Below are positions 18,100-27,033 of a stretch of 64,000 nucleotides of DNA, one piece after another. Source of the DNA: CAYNRA01 sp046293395 (lineage in GTDB: Bacteria > Bacteroidota > Bacteroidia > Cytophagales > Spirosomataceae). The DNA is taken from positions 730,382-794,381 of the forward strand of contig JBKBOU010000003.1 of NCBI GenBank assembly GCA_046293395.1. The letters run 5' to 3'. The position numbers were made by a program, and so were the translations under genes. Numbering within the stretch: position 1 is the first letter of the stretch; each line of letters opens with the position of its first letter. The notes under the pieces were generated by a model. That model saw only the letters and a program-made list of their open reading frames with translations, ran no database searches and was not told the origin of the DNA.

Positions 18100-18816
18100 T
18101 TATTCTTCGATGATATTCATTTCAAAAAGGTTAGAAAGATGTGATTTTAAGGCAAATTCAACTTCCGACATTTGAATTTTACGTCCTAACTCGAACTCCA
18201 TTGACGTAACCGCTTTATCATCTATTCCACAAGGCACGATATAATTAAAAAAACGTAAATCTGTATTTACATTTAGGGCAAGCCCGTGCATCGTAACCCA
18301 TCTACTTGCTTTTACGCCCATTGCACAAATTTTTCGTGGATTTTTCTGTTGAATATAATCCACCCAAACACCCGTTAAACCGTCAATCCGACCAGCTTCA
18401 ATTCCAAAATCATGTAAGGTCAAAATAACAGCTTCCTCCAGAAAACGCATGTATTTGTGAATATCTGTAAAGAAGTTATCCAAATCTAAAATAGGATACG
18501 CAACCAATTGTCCAGGGCCATGAAATGTAATATCTCCTCCTCGATTAATTTTATAGAATTTAGCACCTTTCTCTTCTAAGTTTTCTTGATTGAGTAAAAG
18601 ATTTTCAATTTTACCACTTTTTCCTAATGTATAAACAGGCGGATGTTCACAAAATAATAGGTGATTTGTCGTCTGTTTAGCAGGAAGATTCGGTTGCTTT
18701 TTACTTTCTAATTTGCTGTCAACGGTATTCTTAAACAGTACTTCTTGTAAATCCCACGCTTGTTTGTAGTCTATTAATCCAAGAGACTTAAATACAACTT
18801 GCTTATTTTTTTCCAT
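18100..18816 (-). CDS. lipB: Octanoyltransferase LipB
   Basis: Transfers octanoyl from ACP to the lipoyl domains of the glycine cleavage H protein and 2-oxoacid dehydrogenases. The 238-residue sequence has RGGDITFHGPGQLVAYPILDL (residues ~94-114), the catalytic Lys in MGVKASRWVTMHGLALNV and the catalytic Cys in IVPCGIDDKAVTSM. Residues ~35-50 (KLESKKQPNLPAKQTTNH) are an insertion typical of the longer Bacteroidota form. First gene of a probable two-gene unit with the desulfurase; divergent from yraN with eight bases between start codons of the longest frames. Confidence 0.95.
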   Translation of the reverse strand: MEKNKQVVFKSLGLIDYKQAWDLQEVLFKNTVDSKLESKKQPNLPAKQTTNHLLFCEHPPVYTLGKSGKIENLLLNQENLEEKGAKFYKINRGGDITFHGPGQLVAYPILDLDNFFTDIHKYMRFLEEAVILTLHDFGIEAGRIDGLTGVWVDYIQQKNPRKICAMGVKASRWVTMHGLALNVNTDLRFFNYIVPCGIDDKAVTSMEFELGRKIQMSEVEFALKSHLSNLFEMNIIEE

Positions 18817-18836
18817 TCAATCATTTGTTTGTAAAA

Positions 18837-18853
18837 ATTAGAAAATTTCTAAT
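18837..18853. promoter_or_regulatory. AT-rich palindrome between lipB and yraN
   Basis: A perfect 8+1+8 palindrome (ATTAGAAA, A, TTTCTAAT) in the divergent gap. It could be an operator, but in such AT-rich DNA chance is a fair explanation. Confidence 0.25.
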
Positions 18854-18890
18854 TAAAGTAACTTTTACTAAATTACAACTTCAAACAAGA

Positions 18891-19247
18891 ATGAGTGCCA
18901 TGAAAGATAAAAAAGAACAAGGAAAATTTGGGGAAGATTATGCCGTTGCGTATTTGGTGAAACACGAGTATCAAATCCACGAGCGGAATGTTCGAATCGG
19001 AAATTTGGAGATTGATGTAGTTGCTCAAGAAAAAGACACGTTGGTTTTCGTTGAAATCCGGCTGAGGAATGATGCGACGTACGGATTTCCGGAGGATGGA
19101 ATGTCCAAAGCCAAAAAAATGGCTATTTTTAGGGCTGGAGAAGCTTACCTTTCCAGAAAACCATGGGCTGGAGATATACGATTTGATTTTATTTCTATTG
19201 TCCAAAAACCCGATTTACAGTTAGAACATTTTAAAGATATATTTTAA
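18891..19247 (+). CDS. yraN: YraN/UPF0102 family endonuclease-like protein
   Basis: A 118-residue protein with the UPF0102 restriction-endonuclease-like fold. The core is GKFGEDYAVAYLVKHEYQIHERNVRIGNLEIDVVAQEKDTLVFVEIRLR; the E..D...E-x-R pattern is kept. The end, RFDFISIV, is also typical. I chose ATG18891; another ATG lies at 18900, and the open frame upstream to 18825 has no coding character. Role in vivo is uncertain; structural kinship suggests DNA binding or cleavage. The lipoprotein gene begins 12 bases downstream. Confidence 0.88.
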   Translation: MSAMKDKKEQGKFGEDYAVAYLVKHEYQIHERNVRIGNLEIDVVAQEKDTLVFVEIRLRNDATYGFPEDGMSKAKKMAIFRAGEAYLSRKPWAGDIRFDFISIVQKPDLQLEHFKDIF

Positions 19248-19259
19248 TTTTACTTATTT

Positions 19260-20036
19260 ATGAATTTCAGAAAAATTTGGGTGGTATTGGGTATTTTTCT
19301 CGTTTCAAGTATCGCATTAAGCTGTTCATCCAATGGAACCGACGAAACCCCACCAAAAACAAAGAACATTCTTTCCCTCATTTTCATCGATAAGTCCGTG
19401 AGTTTGGACTTTGACAATTCCTATGTACAAACAAAATACAAGGACGCTGTAAATACAATTTTACAGGAAGGTATATTGAAAGCCGGCGACCAATTGGAAG
19501 GTTATTACATTCATGAGAATACATTAAAAGGACGGTGTCTGACCTTACTTTGTTCCACAGAAATGGAAGATGTCACGAATATGAATGCTACGGACAAAGA
19601 AATGAGTGAGCTTGATTACCAACTCCAAATTGGAAAAGAAAGAAATCAGTTCACAAAAAAAATACTTCGGGTATTTGGCACTAAAAATAATCAAGAATCA
19701 AATAAGTTTACGGACATTACTTCGTCTCTTCAAATTATTAATTCGCAAAATACAGGTGAAAAAGTAATTTCGGTTTACTTTTTTAGCGATATGATTGAAA
19801 GCACCTCTAATGGAAGAGATTTCCACGTAAAACCACCTTCAAGCGTAGATGAGGCAACCAAATGGGCAGAAGAAGATATTGAAAAAATGCAAGATATTAA
19901 CCTAAATGGGGTTGCAATAAAGAGTATTTTACCTTTTGACCCACTTAGTTCAACCAAAATAAACAATCCCAATGTGAGTGCCTATTGGAAGGTCGTATTT
20001 GAAAGCCTTGGTGCTTCTAGTTTTGAAGAAATTTAA
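19260..20036 (+). CDS. Lipoprotein with VWA-like start, unknown function
   Basis: A 258-residue protein with a clear lipobox (SIALSC, Cys near residue 22). Right after the linker comes LSLIFIDKSVSLDFD, where DKSVS fits the DxSxS metal site that opens a von Willebrand factor A domain; later VISVYFFSDMIEST fits the next strand with its Asp. The rest is not recognised. It is exported and probably anchored in a membrane. It sits 12 bases after yraN. Confidence 0.65.
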   Translation: MNFRKIWVVLGIFLVSSIALSCSSNGTDETPPKTKNILSLIFIDKSVSLDFDNSYVQTKYKDAVNTILQEGILKAGDQLEGYYIHENTLKGRCLTLLCSTEMEDVTNMNATDKEMSELDYQLQIGKERNQFTKKILRVFGTKNNQESNKFTDITSSLQIINSQNTGEKVISVYFFSDMIESTSNGRDFHVKPPSSVDEATKWAEEDIEKMQDINLNGVAIKSILPFDPLSSTKINNPNVSAYWKVVFESLGASSFEEI

Positions 20037-20149
20037 TGTCTATTACACTTTCACTTAAAGTGGATAATTAAATCATATCAACCTGATGAAGCTTAAAAAT
20101 AGGAATATAATTTGGCACATCAAACCTGTTTATCGGAGGAGTACTATTC

Positions 20150-20176
20150 TTGTACTTCTCTTTTTTTATACCTTTG
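20150..20176 (+). promoter_or_regulatory. Candidate promoter for mraY
   Basis: TACCTTTG at 20169-20176 is a perfect -7 box, 19 bases before the mraY ATG. A TTG at 20150-20152 is 16 bases upstream of it, slightly short of the usual spacing. The box lies inside the longer open frame upstream of mraY and so argues for the start at 20196. Confidence 0.5.
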
Positions 20177-20195
20177 CGCAACTAAACAATACTTT

Positions 20196-21404
20196 ATGCT
20201 CTATTATTTATTTAATTACTTAGACCAAACATTTGATTTTCCTGGTGCAGGAGTTTTCAGATACATTTCATTTCGAGCATCAGCTGCAACTATTTTATCT
20301 CTTTTAATTGCTGCCATTTTTGGTAAGAAAATTATTTCACTTCTCCGAAACTTACAAATTGGAGAAAGTATCCGAGATTTAGGATTAACTGGTCAAATGG
20401 AAAAAAAAGGAACCCCAACAATGGGTGGTTTCATCATCATTGCCTCGCTACTAATCCCGGTTATTTTATTTAGTAAGCTGGATAATGTCTATGTTATTCT
20501 GCTAATAATCACCACTTTATGGACGAGCATGATTGGTTTTGCAGACGACTATATCAAGGTTTTCAAAAAAGATAAAGAAGGGCTTAAAGGAAAATTCAAA
20601 GTAATTGGTCAAGTTGGATTGGGTTTGATTGTCGGGCTTACACTTTATTTCAATGACCACGTCGTCGTACGCTATTTTGTTAAAAATAAGCTTGGAGAAG
20701 TGACTCGATTTGTTGATAAAAATACATTGATTACAACTGTTCCTTTCTTAAAAAACAATGAATTAGATTATTCGTACTTATCTTCTTTTCTTCCTGACTC
20801 ACTCGCTTGGATTCCTTACGTACTCATCTGTATTTTCATTATTACAGCAGTCTCAAACGGTGCTAACATTACGGATGGAATAGATGGACTTGCTGCCGGA
20901 ACATCTGCCATTATTGGTCTCACGATTGCCATTTTTGCCTATTTGTCTGGAAATAAAATCTTTGCTGAATATCTCAATATCATGCTTATTCCTAACTCAG
21001 GAGAAGTTGTGATTTTCTGTGCTGCCTTCGTGGGTGCTTGTATTGGTTTTCTTTGGTACAATGCCTACCCAGCACAAGTTTTTATGGGCGATACAGGTAG
21101 TTTAATGCTCGGAAGTGTCATTGCAACTCTATCACTCATTCTTCGGAAAGAGTTAATCATTCCGATTCTATGTGGTATATTTCTAATCGAAAACCTGTCT
21201 GTTATTCTTCAGGTATCGTATTTTAAGTATATGAAAAAGAAACATGGTTTGGAATATGCACAGAAAAACAGGCTTTTCCTTATGTCACCTTTGCATCACC
21301 ATTATCAGAAAAAGGGATATCACGAGGCTAAAATTGTCACACGTTTCTGGATTGTAGGTGTCATTCTTGCCGTATTAAGCCTAGTCACATTGAAGCTAAG
21401 ATAA
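20196..21404 (+). CDS. mraY: Phospho-N-acetylmuramoyl-pentapeptide transferase
   Basis: Integral membrane enzyme that makes lipid I from UDP-MurNAc-pentapeptide and undecaprenyl phosphate. The 402-residue product from ATG20196 has about ten membrane helices and the catalytic blocks FADDYIKVFKKDKEGL, NITDGIDGLAAGT, YPAQVFMGDTGSLMLG and SPLHHHYQKKGYHE. A longer frame beginning at 20112 would add an unrelated 28-residue N-terminus and swallow the promoter. Unusually, it is not in a division and cell-wall (dcw) cluster here: a lipoprotein precedes it and a terminator follows. Whether a second mraY exists elsewhere cannot be told from the window. Confidence 0.97.
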   Translation: MLYYLFNYLDQTFDFPGAGVFRYISFRASAATILSLLIAAIFGKKIISLLRNLQIGESIRDLGLTGQMEKKGTPTMGGFIIIASLLIPVILFSKLDNVYVILLIITTLWTSMIGFADDYIKVFKKDKEGLKGKFKVIGQVGLGLIVGLTLYFNDHVVVRYFVKNKLGEVTRFVDKNTLITTVPFLKNNELDYSYLSSFLPDSLAWIPYVLICIFIITAVSNGANITDGIDGLAAGTSAIIGLTIAIFAYLSGNKIFAEYLNIMLIPNSGEVVIFCAAFVGACIGFLWYNAYPAQVFMGDTGSLMLGSVIATLSLILRKELIIPILCGIFLIENLSVILQVSYFKYMKKKHGLEYAQKNRLFLMSPLHHHYQKKGYHEAKIVTRFWIVGVILAVLSLVTLKLR

Positions 21405-21485
21405 TTTTTAGAATAAGCAAGATTCCTTTAAATATCAATCATGAGCATCGTTTTACATTTCAGTTAGTAAACTAATGTTCAATCA

Positions 21486-21527
21486 AAAAAGCCGATTTGC
21501 AAAGTTTCCTTTGTAAATCGGCTTTTT
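21486..21527. terminator. Bidirectional terminator between mraY and DUF4249 gene
   Basis: A 19-base-pair stem with one G-T wobble (21486-21504 with 21509-21527) and A/T flanks; it lies between two convergent genes. Confidence 0.85.
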
Positions 21528-21541
21528 AACTTTCTTCTTTT

Positions 21542-22453
21542 TTATCGCTTTGCTAACTCTTTTTTAACCTTAGTTTTAAACGTACTGACCGCCGAAATTG
21601 CAAAGAATCCAAGTGCCTTTTCTTTTGAACCCTTATTTACATTGACAATATTCGTAGGGATATTTCCAGATGGCACAGCAAAAATTCCTCCATTCGATGA
21701 CTCCTGCCGTACTAACGATAAAAAGAAAAATGCTTCGTTAGAGATTGAGCTCAACTCAACCTCAATCTCATCACCATCTTGATATAAATTAGGCCCATTA
21801 TTTATAGATCTTCGAATAGGTTGTATAAAAATTAATCCGTCGGATTGAGAACCTGGAGAAAATCCAGCATCATAAGCTAAAGTAATCTGTGCCGGTGAAT
21901 TGTCTCTTACTCCATTTTTTTTGTATTTAACCCAGTAGGTATCTCCCAATCCTGGAAAATCACGCGCAAAAAATTCAGCAATATATCCTTCTCTGTTTAC
22001 AGTATCAGATGGTGCAAAAGGCAATTGGAAAAATTCGTACCGTACAGAATCTATCGTCGGAACACGATTCAGTTTTGTAATAGATGTGAAAATCTGTCCG
22101 TCATTTTCTACAAATAATTGATATGTTTTACCTATTTTATTCAATGTCTGTGCTTCTGATGTTGGCTTAAATTCATATACACCCTGTTCATTTCCTTCCG
22201 AAAAAGGATATGTTATTTTATCTTCATCGACTAAATAAACACGTGCATTACGTACCATTGTTGGCACAGCATTGTCAAAATAGGGTTGTGAATAACTAAG
22301 TACAATTTTTTGCTTATCGGTTGTATTATTTAACCAAGCATCCACGACCAATTGGTTTTCGCCGTCAGCACGTAAATTAAAATCAATCACATCTTCACAG
22401 CTTATTAGACTACTAATTACGAGAAGAAAGAAAGCTATTTTATTAAAATTCAT
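21542..22453 (-). CDS. DUF4249 lipoprotein
   Basis: A 303-residue outer-membrane-type lipoprotein. The ATG at 22453 gives MNFNKIAFFLLVISSLISC, a clean lipoprotein signal with Cys at residue 19. The next part, EDVIDFNLRADGENQLVVDAWLNN, is the usual DUF4249 opening. In Bacteroidota this family is regularly encoded just after a TonB-dependent receptor, as here with a four-base gap, and probably forms a surface partner of that receptor in the way SusD partners SusC. Substrate is unknown. A longer frame starting at 22501 overlaps the receptor gene and is unlikely. Confidence 0.85.
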   Translation of the reverse strand: MNFNKIAFFLLVISSLISCEDVIDFNLRADGENQLVVDAWLNNTTDKQKIVLSYSQPYFDNAVPTMVRNARVYLVDEDKITYPFSEGNEQGVYEFKPTSEAQTLNKIGKTYQLFVENDGQIFTSITKLNRVPTIDSVRYEFFQLPFAPSDTVNREGYIAEFFARDFPGLGDTYWVKYKKNGVRDNSPAQITLAYDAGFSPGSQSDGLIFIQPIRRSINNGPNLYQDGDEIEVELSSISNEAFFFLSLVRQESSNGGIFAVPSGNIPTNIVNVNKGSKEKALGFFAISAVSTFKTKVKKELAKR

Positions 22454-22457
22454 CGGA

Positions 22458-24815
22458 TTAAAATTTAAAATTGTATGTAATTGCCGGAAGAATTGAACCA
22501 AATACTGCCAATCTTACAGCTTGTGTTTGTGAAGGATTTTCTGGATTTTGTCTTACATATACAGAAAATGGATTTTTTCGATTATACACATTATACACAG
22601 ACAAGACCCATTCGCTTTCCCCTTTTTTGAATAATGCGTATTTATTTTTTAATGTGGCTGAAATATCTAACCGATGCGTATCTGGTATTCTGTAATTATT
22701 TCGGTTATCAGTAAAATTATGAGGCAAAGCATATCCTTGAAAAAGAAATTTATTGCTCGGAAAAGTAGCGGGAGTTCCACTTGTAAACGTAAAGTTTGAA
22801 GAAAAGCTTACCCTAGCACTTGGTTCATAAATGGCAATAACAGACAAATTATGAGGTCTGTCGATACGTGAAACAAACCAATCTCCATTGTTTAATCCGT
22901 TTACCTTTCGTTCTGTTTTGGACAAAGTATAACTAATCCAACCATTTAGCTTACCTGTTTTTTTCTTCAAGTAAAATTCTGCCCCATACGCGCGGCCAAT
23001 TCCGTTTAGTAAATCAGCCTCAACAAACGGATTTAAAAGTAAATCAGCATTTCGAACGTAATCAATTTGATTTTCTAAGGATTTATAATAGGTTTCGACG
23101 GATGCCTCCAGCTTATTTTCATTGAAATTGAAAAAATAACCCAGAGCCAATTGATTTGAAATTTGTGGTTTGATATTGTTTGTGCTAGGTGTCCAAACAT
23201 CCAAAGGTGACGAAGCTGCCGTATTTGATAACAAATGAACGTATTGTGCAAGACGGTTAAAACTTAATTTAAAAGAACTATTCGCAGACACGGAGTAATT
23301 CATCGCGAAACGTGGTTCCCAATTTCCGTACATTTGAATTGTTTCTCCTTTTCCAACTTCTTCACTGTTTACAATCGTTCCTCTATCAGCAGGATTTACT
23401 GTATTTGGAGTGATAGTAAATTTTCTTCCTGGCCCTAAATATTGATAAACAGAATACCTTAACCCGTATTGAAAACTTAACTTAGAACCTATATTTTGTT
23501 GATTATCTACATAAAATGCGGTTTCCACTGCATATTTATTCTCAAGTCCAATTTTGCGTTCCTCACCGCTGGAGATTGCAATTGCTTCACCTGGGCTAAA
23601 GTCGTAGTAAATAACTTGTCCGCCAAAATTCATCGTATTTTTAGCATTCAAATAATACGTGAAGTCTTGTTTCAAACTATAATTGATAATATTCGATTTC
23701 CACTGAAAGGAATCTTGTGTATCTGAACCATCCAGATTTGAGTTCAATGCGTAGTCGTAATTGCTATAAAACACGGTTGAATTAGAAAACAACTTTGGAC
23801 TGAACACATGGTTCCAACGTAAAGTAGTTGTTCCATTACCCCAATCAAATCCAAATCCTGAACCAAATACATCCCGCCCGAAATATCCTGAGATATATAC
23901 ATTGTTCTTTTCGTTTATACGATAATTTGCTTTGGCAGTAAAATCGTAAAAGTAAAATTGCGAGCTTCGTAGGTCTGCATTTAAGAAAGGTTTGGCTAGA
24001 ACATCAATATAAGAGCGTCTGAGTGCGACAATAAATGAGCCTTTGTCTTTTACGAATGGTCTTTCATAAGCCAAACGCGTAAAAATTGTCCCAATACCAC
24101 CCGTAAATTCTCCTTTTTTTGCATTTCCTTCTTTCATTCGAACATCAAGAATTGATGATATACGGCCTCCATAATTTGCGGGAATACCTCCTTTTATCAA
24201 CTTTACATCTTTGACAGCATCTGGATTAAAAACAGAGAAGAATCCAAATAAATGAGAAGAATTATAGACTGGTGCTTCATCTAGGAGAATCAAGTTTTGG
24301 TCAATTCCACCTCCACGCACATTAAAACCGGATGAACCTTCTCCTACTGTACTTACGCCAGGTAAAAACTGAATACTTCGAATTACGTCCACTTCACCTA
24401 ATAATGCCGGCATTTTTCGAATGGTACTCATGGATACTTTACTAACAGACATTTCCAAACTTTTTACGTTTTCGTTTGGTGCTTCGGCAGAAATGACGAC
24501 CTCGTTTAATTGATTTGACGCAGAGACCAACTCTATATTTTTTTGTACGTTTTTTGTTAGATTAACCTTTAATTCAATAGTCTCATAGCCAACATACGTA
24601 ATACTCAGTGAATAGTTACCTGCTGGAACAGATAGTGAATAAAATCCATATACGTTCGTTTGAATACCGACATTGGCTTCTTTTAAAAAGACCGATGCTC
24701 CGATTAGACCTTCGCCATCTGCTTTATCTCGGATATAACCACTGATGGTTATTTTTTCCTGTGCAAAAATATACGGAGAAATAGCACAAAATAAAGTAAG
24801 TAAAACTGCTTTCAT
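22458..24815 (-). CDS. TonB-dependent receptor with carboxypeptidase-regulatory-like N-domain
   Basis: A 785-residue outer membrane receptor. From ATG24815: signal peptide to about residue 18 (ISPYIFAQ), a CarboxypepD_reg-like domain (ITISGYIRDKADGEGLIGASVFL ... NVYGFYSLSVPAGNYSLSITYVGYE), the plug domain (PALLGEVDVIRSIQFLPGV, GFNVRGGGIDQNLILLDEAPVYN) and a beta-barrel ending in AITYNFKF with the usual terminal Phe. It imports a bound substrate with TonB-ExbBD energy. With the DUF4249 gene directly after it, this is a two-gene uptake unit lacking any adjacent enzyme or regulator, so the cargo is unknown. Confidence 0.93.
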   Translation of the reverse strand: MKAVLLTLFCAISPYIFAQEKITISGYIRDKADGEGLIGASVFLKEANVGIQTNVYGFYSLSVPAGNYSLSITYVGYETIELKVNLTKNVQKNIELVSASNQLNEVVISAEAPNENVKSLEMSVSKVSMSTIRKMPALLGEVDVIRSIQFLPGVSTVGEGSSGFNVRGGGIDQNLILLDEAPVYNSSHLFGFFSVFNPDAVKDVKLIKGGIPANYGGRISSILDVRMKEGNAKKGEFTGGIGTIFTRLAYERPFVKDKGSFIVALRRSYIDVLAKPFLNADLRSSQFYFYDFTAKANYRINEKNNVYISGYFGRDVFGSGFGFDWGNGTTTLRWNHVFSPKLFSNSTVFYSNYDYALNSNLDGSDTQDSFQWKSNIINYSLKQDFTYYLNAKNTMNFGGQVIYYDFSPGEAIAISSGEERKIGLENKYAVETAFYVDNQQNIGSKLSFQYGLRYSVYQYLGPGRKFTITPNTVNPADRGTIVNSEEVGKGETIQMYGNWEPRFAMNYSVSANSSFKLSFNRLAQYVHLLSNTAASSPLDVWTPSTNNIKPQISNQLALGYFFNFNENKLEASVETYYKSLENQIDYVRNADLLLNPFVEADLLNGIGRAYGAEFYLKKKTGKLNGWISYTLSKTERKVNGLNNGDWFVSRIDRPHNLSVIAIYEPSARVSFSSNFTFTSGTPATFPSNKFLFQGYALPHNFTDNRNNYRIPDTHRLDISATLKNKYALFKKGESEWVLSVYNVYNRKNPFSVYVRQNPENPSQTQAVRLAVFGSILPAITYNFKF

Positions 24816-25004
24816 TTTTAAATATTTAACTGGAAGTAAACAAATCATGTATATCTTCCTTCAAGTGTGGATGTATTTACTAACACAAAACGATGCTAAA
24901 TAGATATTAGTTTGGCATTTTACACAAGTGGTATTTTAAAATAAATTAAAAAGTAGTTATATATTTTATATTAATTTAAAATTATAGAAATTTGTTTATC
25001 ATTA

Positions 25005-25020
25005 AATTGTCTAGACAATT
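25005..25020. promoter_or_regulatory. Operator-like 16-base palindrome at the nagB start
   Basis: AATTGTCTAGACAATT is a perfect palindrome that ends at the base before the nagB ATG. Its core TTGTCTAGACAA is close to TGGTCTAGACCA, the site of GntR/HutC-type regulators NagR (YvoA) and DasR, which respond to glucosamine-6-phosphate or GlcNAc-6-phosphate. Binding here would block transcription or translation start. The link to such a regulator in this phylum is inference. Confidence 0.5.
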
Positions 25021-26943
25021 ATGCAAAATCAAACCATCCTCCGTGAGCCCATAGCTTACGAAAAAATTCCAACAAGAATTTTCAAAGACCCCAAAGACGC
25101 ATCGAAGTCGGTTGCATTAGAAATTGCGAACCTAATTCGAGAAAAACAGAGTCAAGGGAAAAAATGTGTTTTAGGTTTAGCAACCGGCTCATCTCCTAAG
25201 ACAGTATATGCAGAACTAATCCGGATGCACAAAGAAGAAGACCTTAGTTTTCACAATGTAGTGTCGTTTAATTTGGATGAATATTACCCGATGGAACCCA
25301 ATGCAATCCAGAGTTATTGGCGTTTTATGAAGGAACAATTATTTGACCATGTGGATATTCCGAAAGAAAACTATTTTATTCCAGATGGTACTATTCCACA
25401 AAATAGAATTGCTGATTATTGTCTTGAGTACGAACGAAAAATTGAACAATTAGGTGGACTTGATTTTCAGTTATTGGGTATAGGTGGAAACGGACATATT
25501 GGTTTCAATGAACCGGGCTCTCTTATTAATTCAAAAACCAGGTTAATGATGTTAGATCATTCAACCCGTGTTGCTGCAACCATGGATTTTGGTGGTGAAC
25601 TGCCCAAAGTACCTAAAAAGGCCATTACGATGGGCGTATCTAAGATTCTTCAAGCCAAAAGAGTGGTTCTTTTAGCTTGGGGGGAAAGGAAAGCAGATAA
25701 AATCGCAGATGCTGTTGAAGGAACTGTATCTGAACAAAATCCTGCGTCTTATTTACAAACACATCCAAATGCCTTGTTTGTTGTCGATGAAGCAGCAGCT
25801 TTAAAACTGAAAAGAATCAAAACTCCTTGGTTAGTTGAAGATGTAGAATGGACGCCATTCATGGTAAAAAAGGCAGTTACTACCCTCTCTTTCACCTTGG
25901 GTAAACCTATTCTCAAACTGACGAACAAAGACTACAACGACAACGGACTCAGCGATTTACTTGCCCAGCACGGGCAAGCGTACGAAATCAATATTGATAT
26001 TTTTAATCAACTTCAATATACAATTACGGGCTGGCCAGGTGGAAAACCAAACGCAGACGACAAAAATAGACCTGAACGAGCAAATCCTTCAAGCAAAAGA
26101 GTGCTGATTTTCAGTCCACACCCAGATGACGACATTATATCCATGGGAGGAACGTTTCAAAGATTGGTTGACCAAGGTCACGATGTACATGTTGCCTACC
26201 AAACATCTGGAAATATTGCCGTAGCGGATGATGAAGCATTGAGGTTCATTGATTTTGTAGTTGATTACAACAAGCATTTTGCCATTGAAAGTCCAGAAGC
26301 CATTGCTAATTTTCAGGAGGCGAAACATTACTTATTGAATAAAAAAGACAGTGAAATTGATAACGAAGTTGTTCGAAAGGTAAAAGGAATTATCCGTCGT
26401 GGAGAAGCAAAAGCAACTTGTAGATACGTTGGTATTCCGAATGAGAATGTCCATTTCTTGGATATGCCTTTTTATGAAACAGGAACTATTCAAAAAAAGG
26501 CATTGAGTAGAGAAGACATTGACGTTGTACAGAATCTCATTGCTGAAATCAAACCTCATCAAATATATGCGGCAGGAGATTTAGCAGATCCACACGGTAC
26601 ACACAAAGTATGTTTGGATGCTGTATTAGGTTCTGTAGAAGCACTCAAAAAAGAGAGTTACATGCAGGATTGTTGGGTTTGGTTGTATAGAGGTGCATGG
26701 GCTGAGTGGGAAATTCATGAGATTGAAATGGCTGTTCCGATGAGTCCAGACCAGGTTATTCAGAAGAGATATGGTATTTTCAAACATCAATCTCAAAAAG
26801 ACGGCGTCGTATTCCAAGGTTCTGACACGCGAGAATTTTGGCAAAGAGCTGAAGAGAGAAATGAAGCGACTGCAAAACTATATAACCATTTGGGACTTGC
26901 AGAGTACCAAGCAATGGAGGCTTTCGTTCGATGGAAGTTCTAA
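25021..26943 (+). CDS. nagB: Glucosamine-6-phosphate deaminase fused to a PIG-L/LmbE deacetylase domain
   Basis: A 640-residue fusion. Residues ~20-290 are NagB (GLATGSSPKT 52-61, NLDEYYP 84-90, GIGGNGHIGFNEP ~154-166), which turns glucosamine-6-phosphate into fructose-6-phosphate and ammonia. Residues ~360-600 form a PIG-L/LmbE-type domain with the zinc motif HPDDD (~367-371) and the later GDLADPHGTHK, typical of N-acetylglucosamine deacetylases. The fusion is known in Bacteroidota and suggests deacetylation and deamination in one protein. The PIG-L substrate has not to my knowledge been settled. It is a single gene between the operator-like palindrome and a terminator. Confidence 0.93.
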   Translation: MQNQTILREPIAYEKIPTRIFKDPKDASKSVALEIANLIREKQSQGKKCVLGLATGSSPKTVYAELIRMHKEEDLSFHNVVSFNLDEYYPMEPNAIQSYWRFMKEQLFDHVDIPKENYFIPDGTIPQNRIADYCLEYERKIEQLGGLDFQLLGIGGNGHIGFNEPGSLINSKTRLMMLDHSTRVAATMDFGGELPKVPKKAITMGVSKILQAKRVVLLAWGERKADKIADAVEGTVSEQNPASYLQTHPNALFVVDEAAALKLKRIKTPWLVEDVEWTPFMVKKAVTTLSFTLGKPILKLTNKDYNDNGLSDLLAQHGQAYEINIDIFNQLQYTITGWPGGKPNADDKNRPERANPSSKRVLIFSPHPDDDIISMGGTFQRLVDQGHDVHVAYQTSGNIAVADDEALRFIDFVVDYNKHFAIESPEAIANFQEAKHYLLNKKDSEIDNEVVRKVKGIIRRGEAKATCRYVGIPNENVHFLDMPFYETGTIQKKALSREDIDVVQNLIAEIKPHQIYAAGDLADPHGTHKVCLDAVLGSVEALKKESYMQDCWVWLYRGAWAEWEIHEIEMAVPMSPDQVIQKRYGIFKHQSQKDGVVFQGSDTREFWQRAEERNEATAKLYNHLGLAEYQAMEAFVRWKF

Positions 26944-26945
26944 AA

Positions 26946-26982
26946 TATAAAAATAGGGCTAAAATTTAGCCCTATTTTTATA
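26946..26982. terminator. Terminator after nagB
   Basis: An 18-base-pair perfect stem (26946-26963 with 26965-26982) around a single base, GC core flanked by A and T runs. Confidence 0.85.
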
Positions 26983-27001
26983 TAAAATCATCAGATAATT
27001 C

Positions 27002-27009
27002 TATATTTG
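27002..27009 (+). promoter_or_regulatory. Candidate -7 promoter box for the 55-residue ORF
   Basis: TATATTTG matches TAnnTTTG and lies 24 bases before ATG27034. I see no TTG element upstream. Confidence 0.4.
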
Positions 27010-27033
27010 CCGAAAGTTTGATAAACCTATCTG

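Noticed and set aside
20112..20195. 28-residue N-terminal extension of MraY
   Set aside because: It includes the -7 promoter box and does not resemble the family; ATG20196 gives the standard N-terminus.
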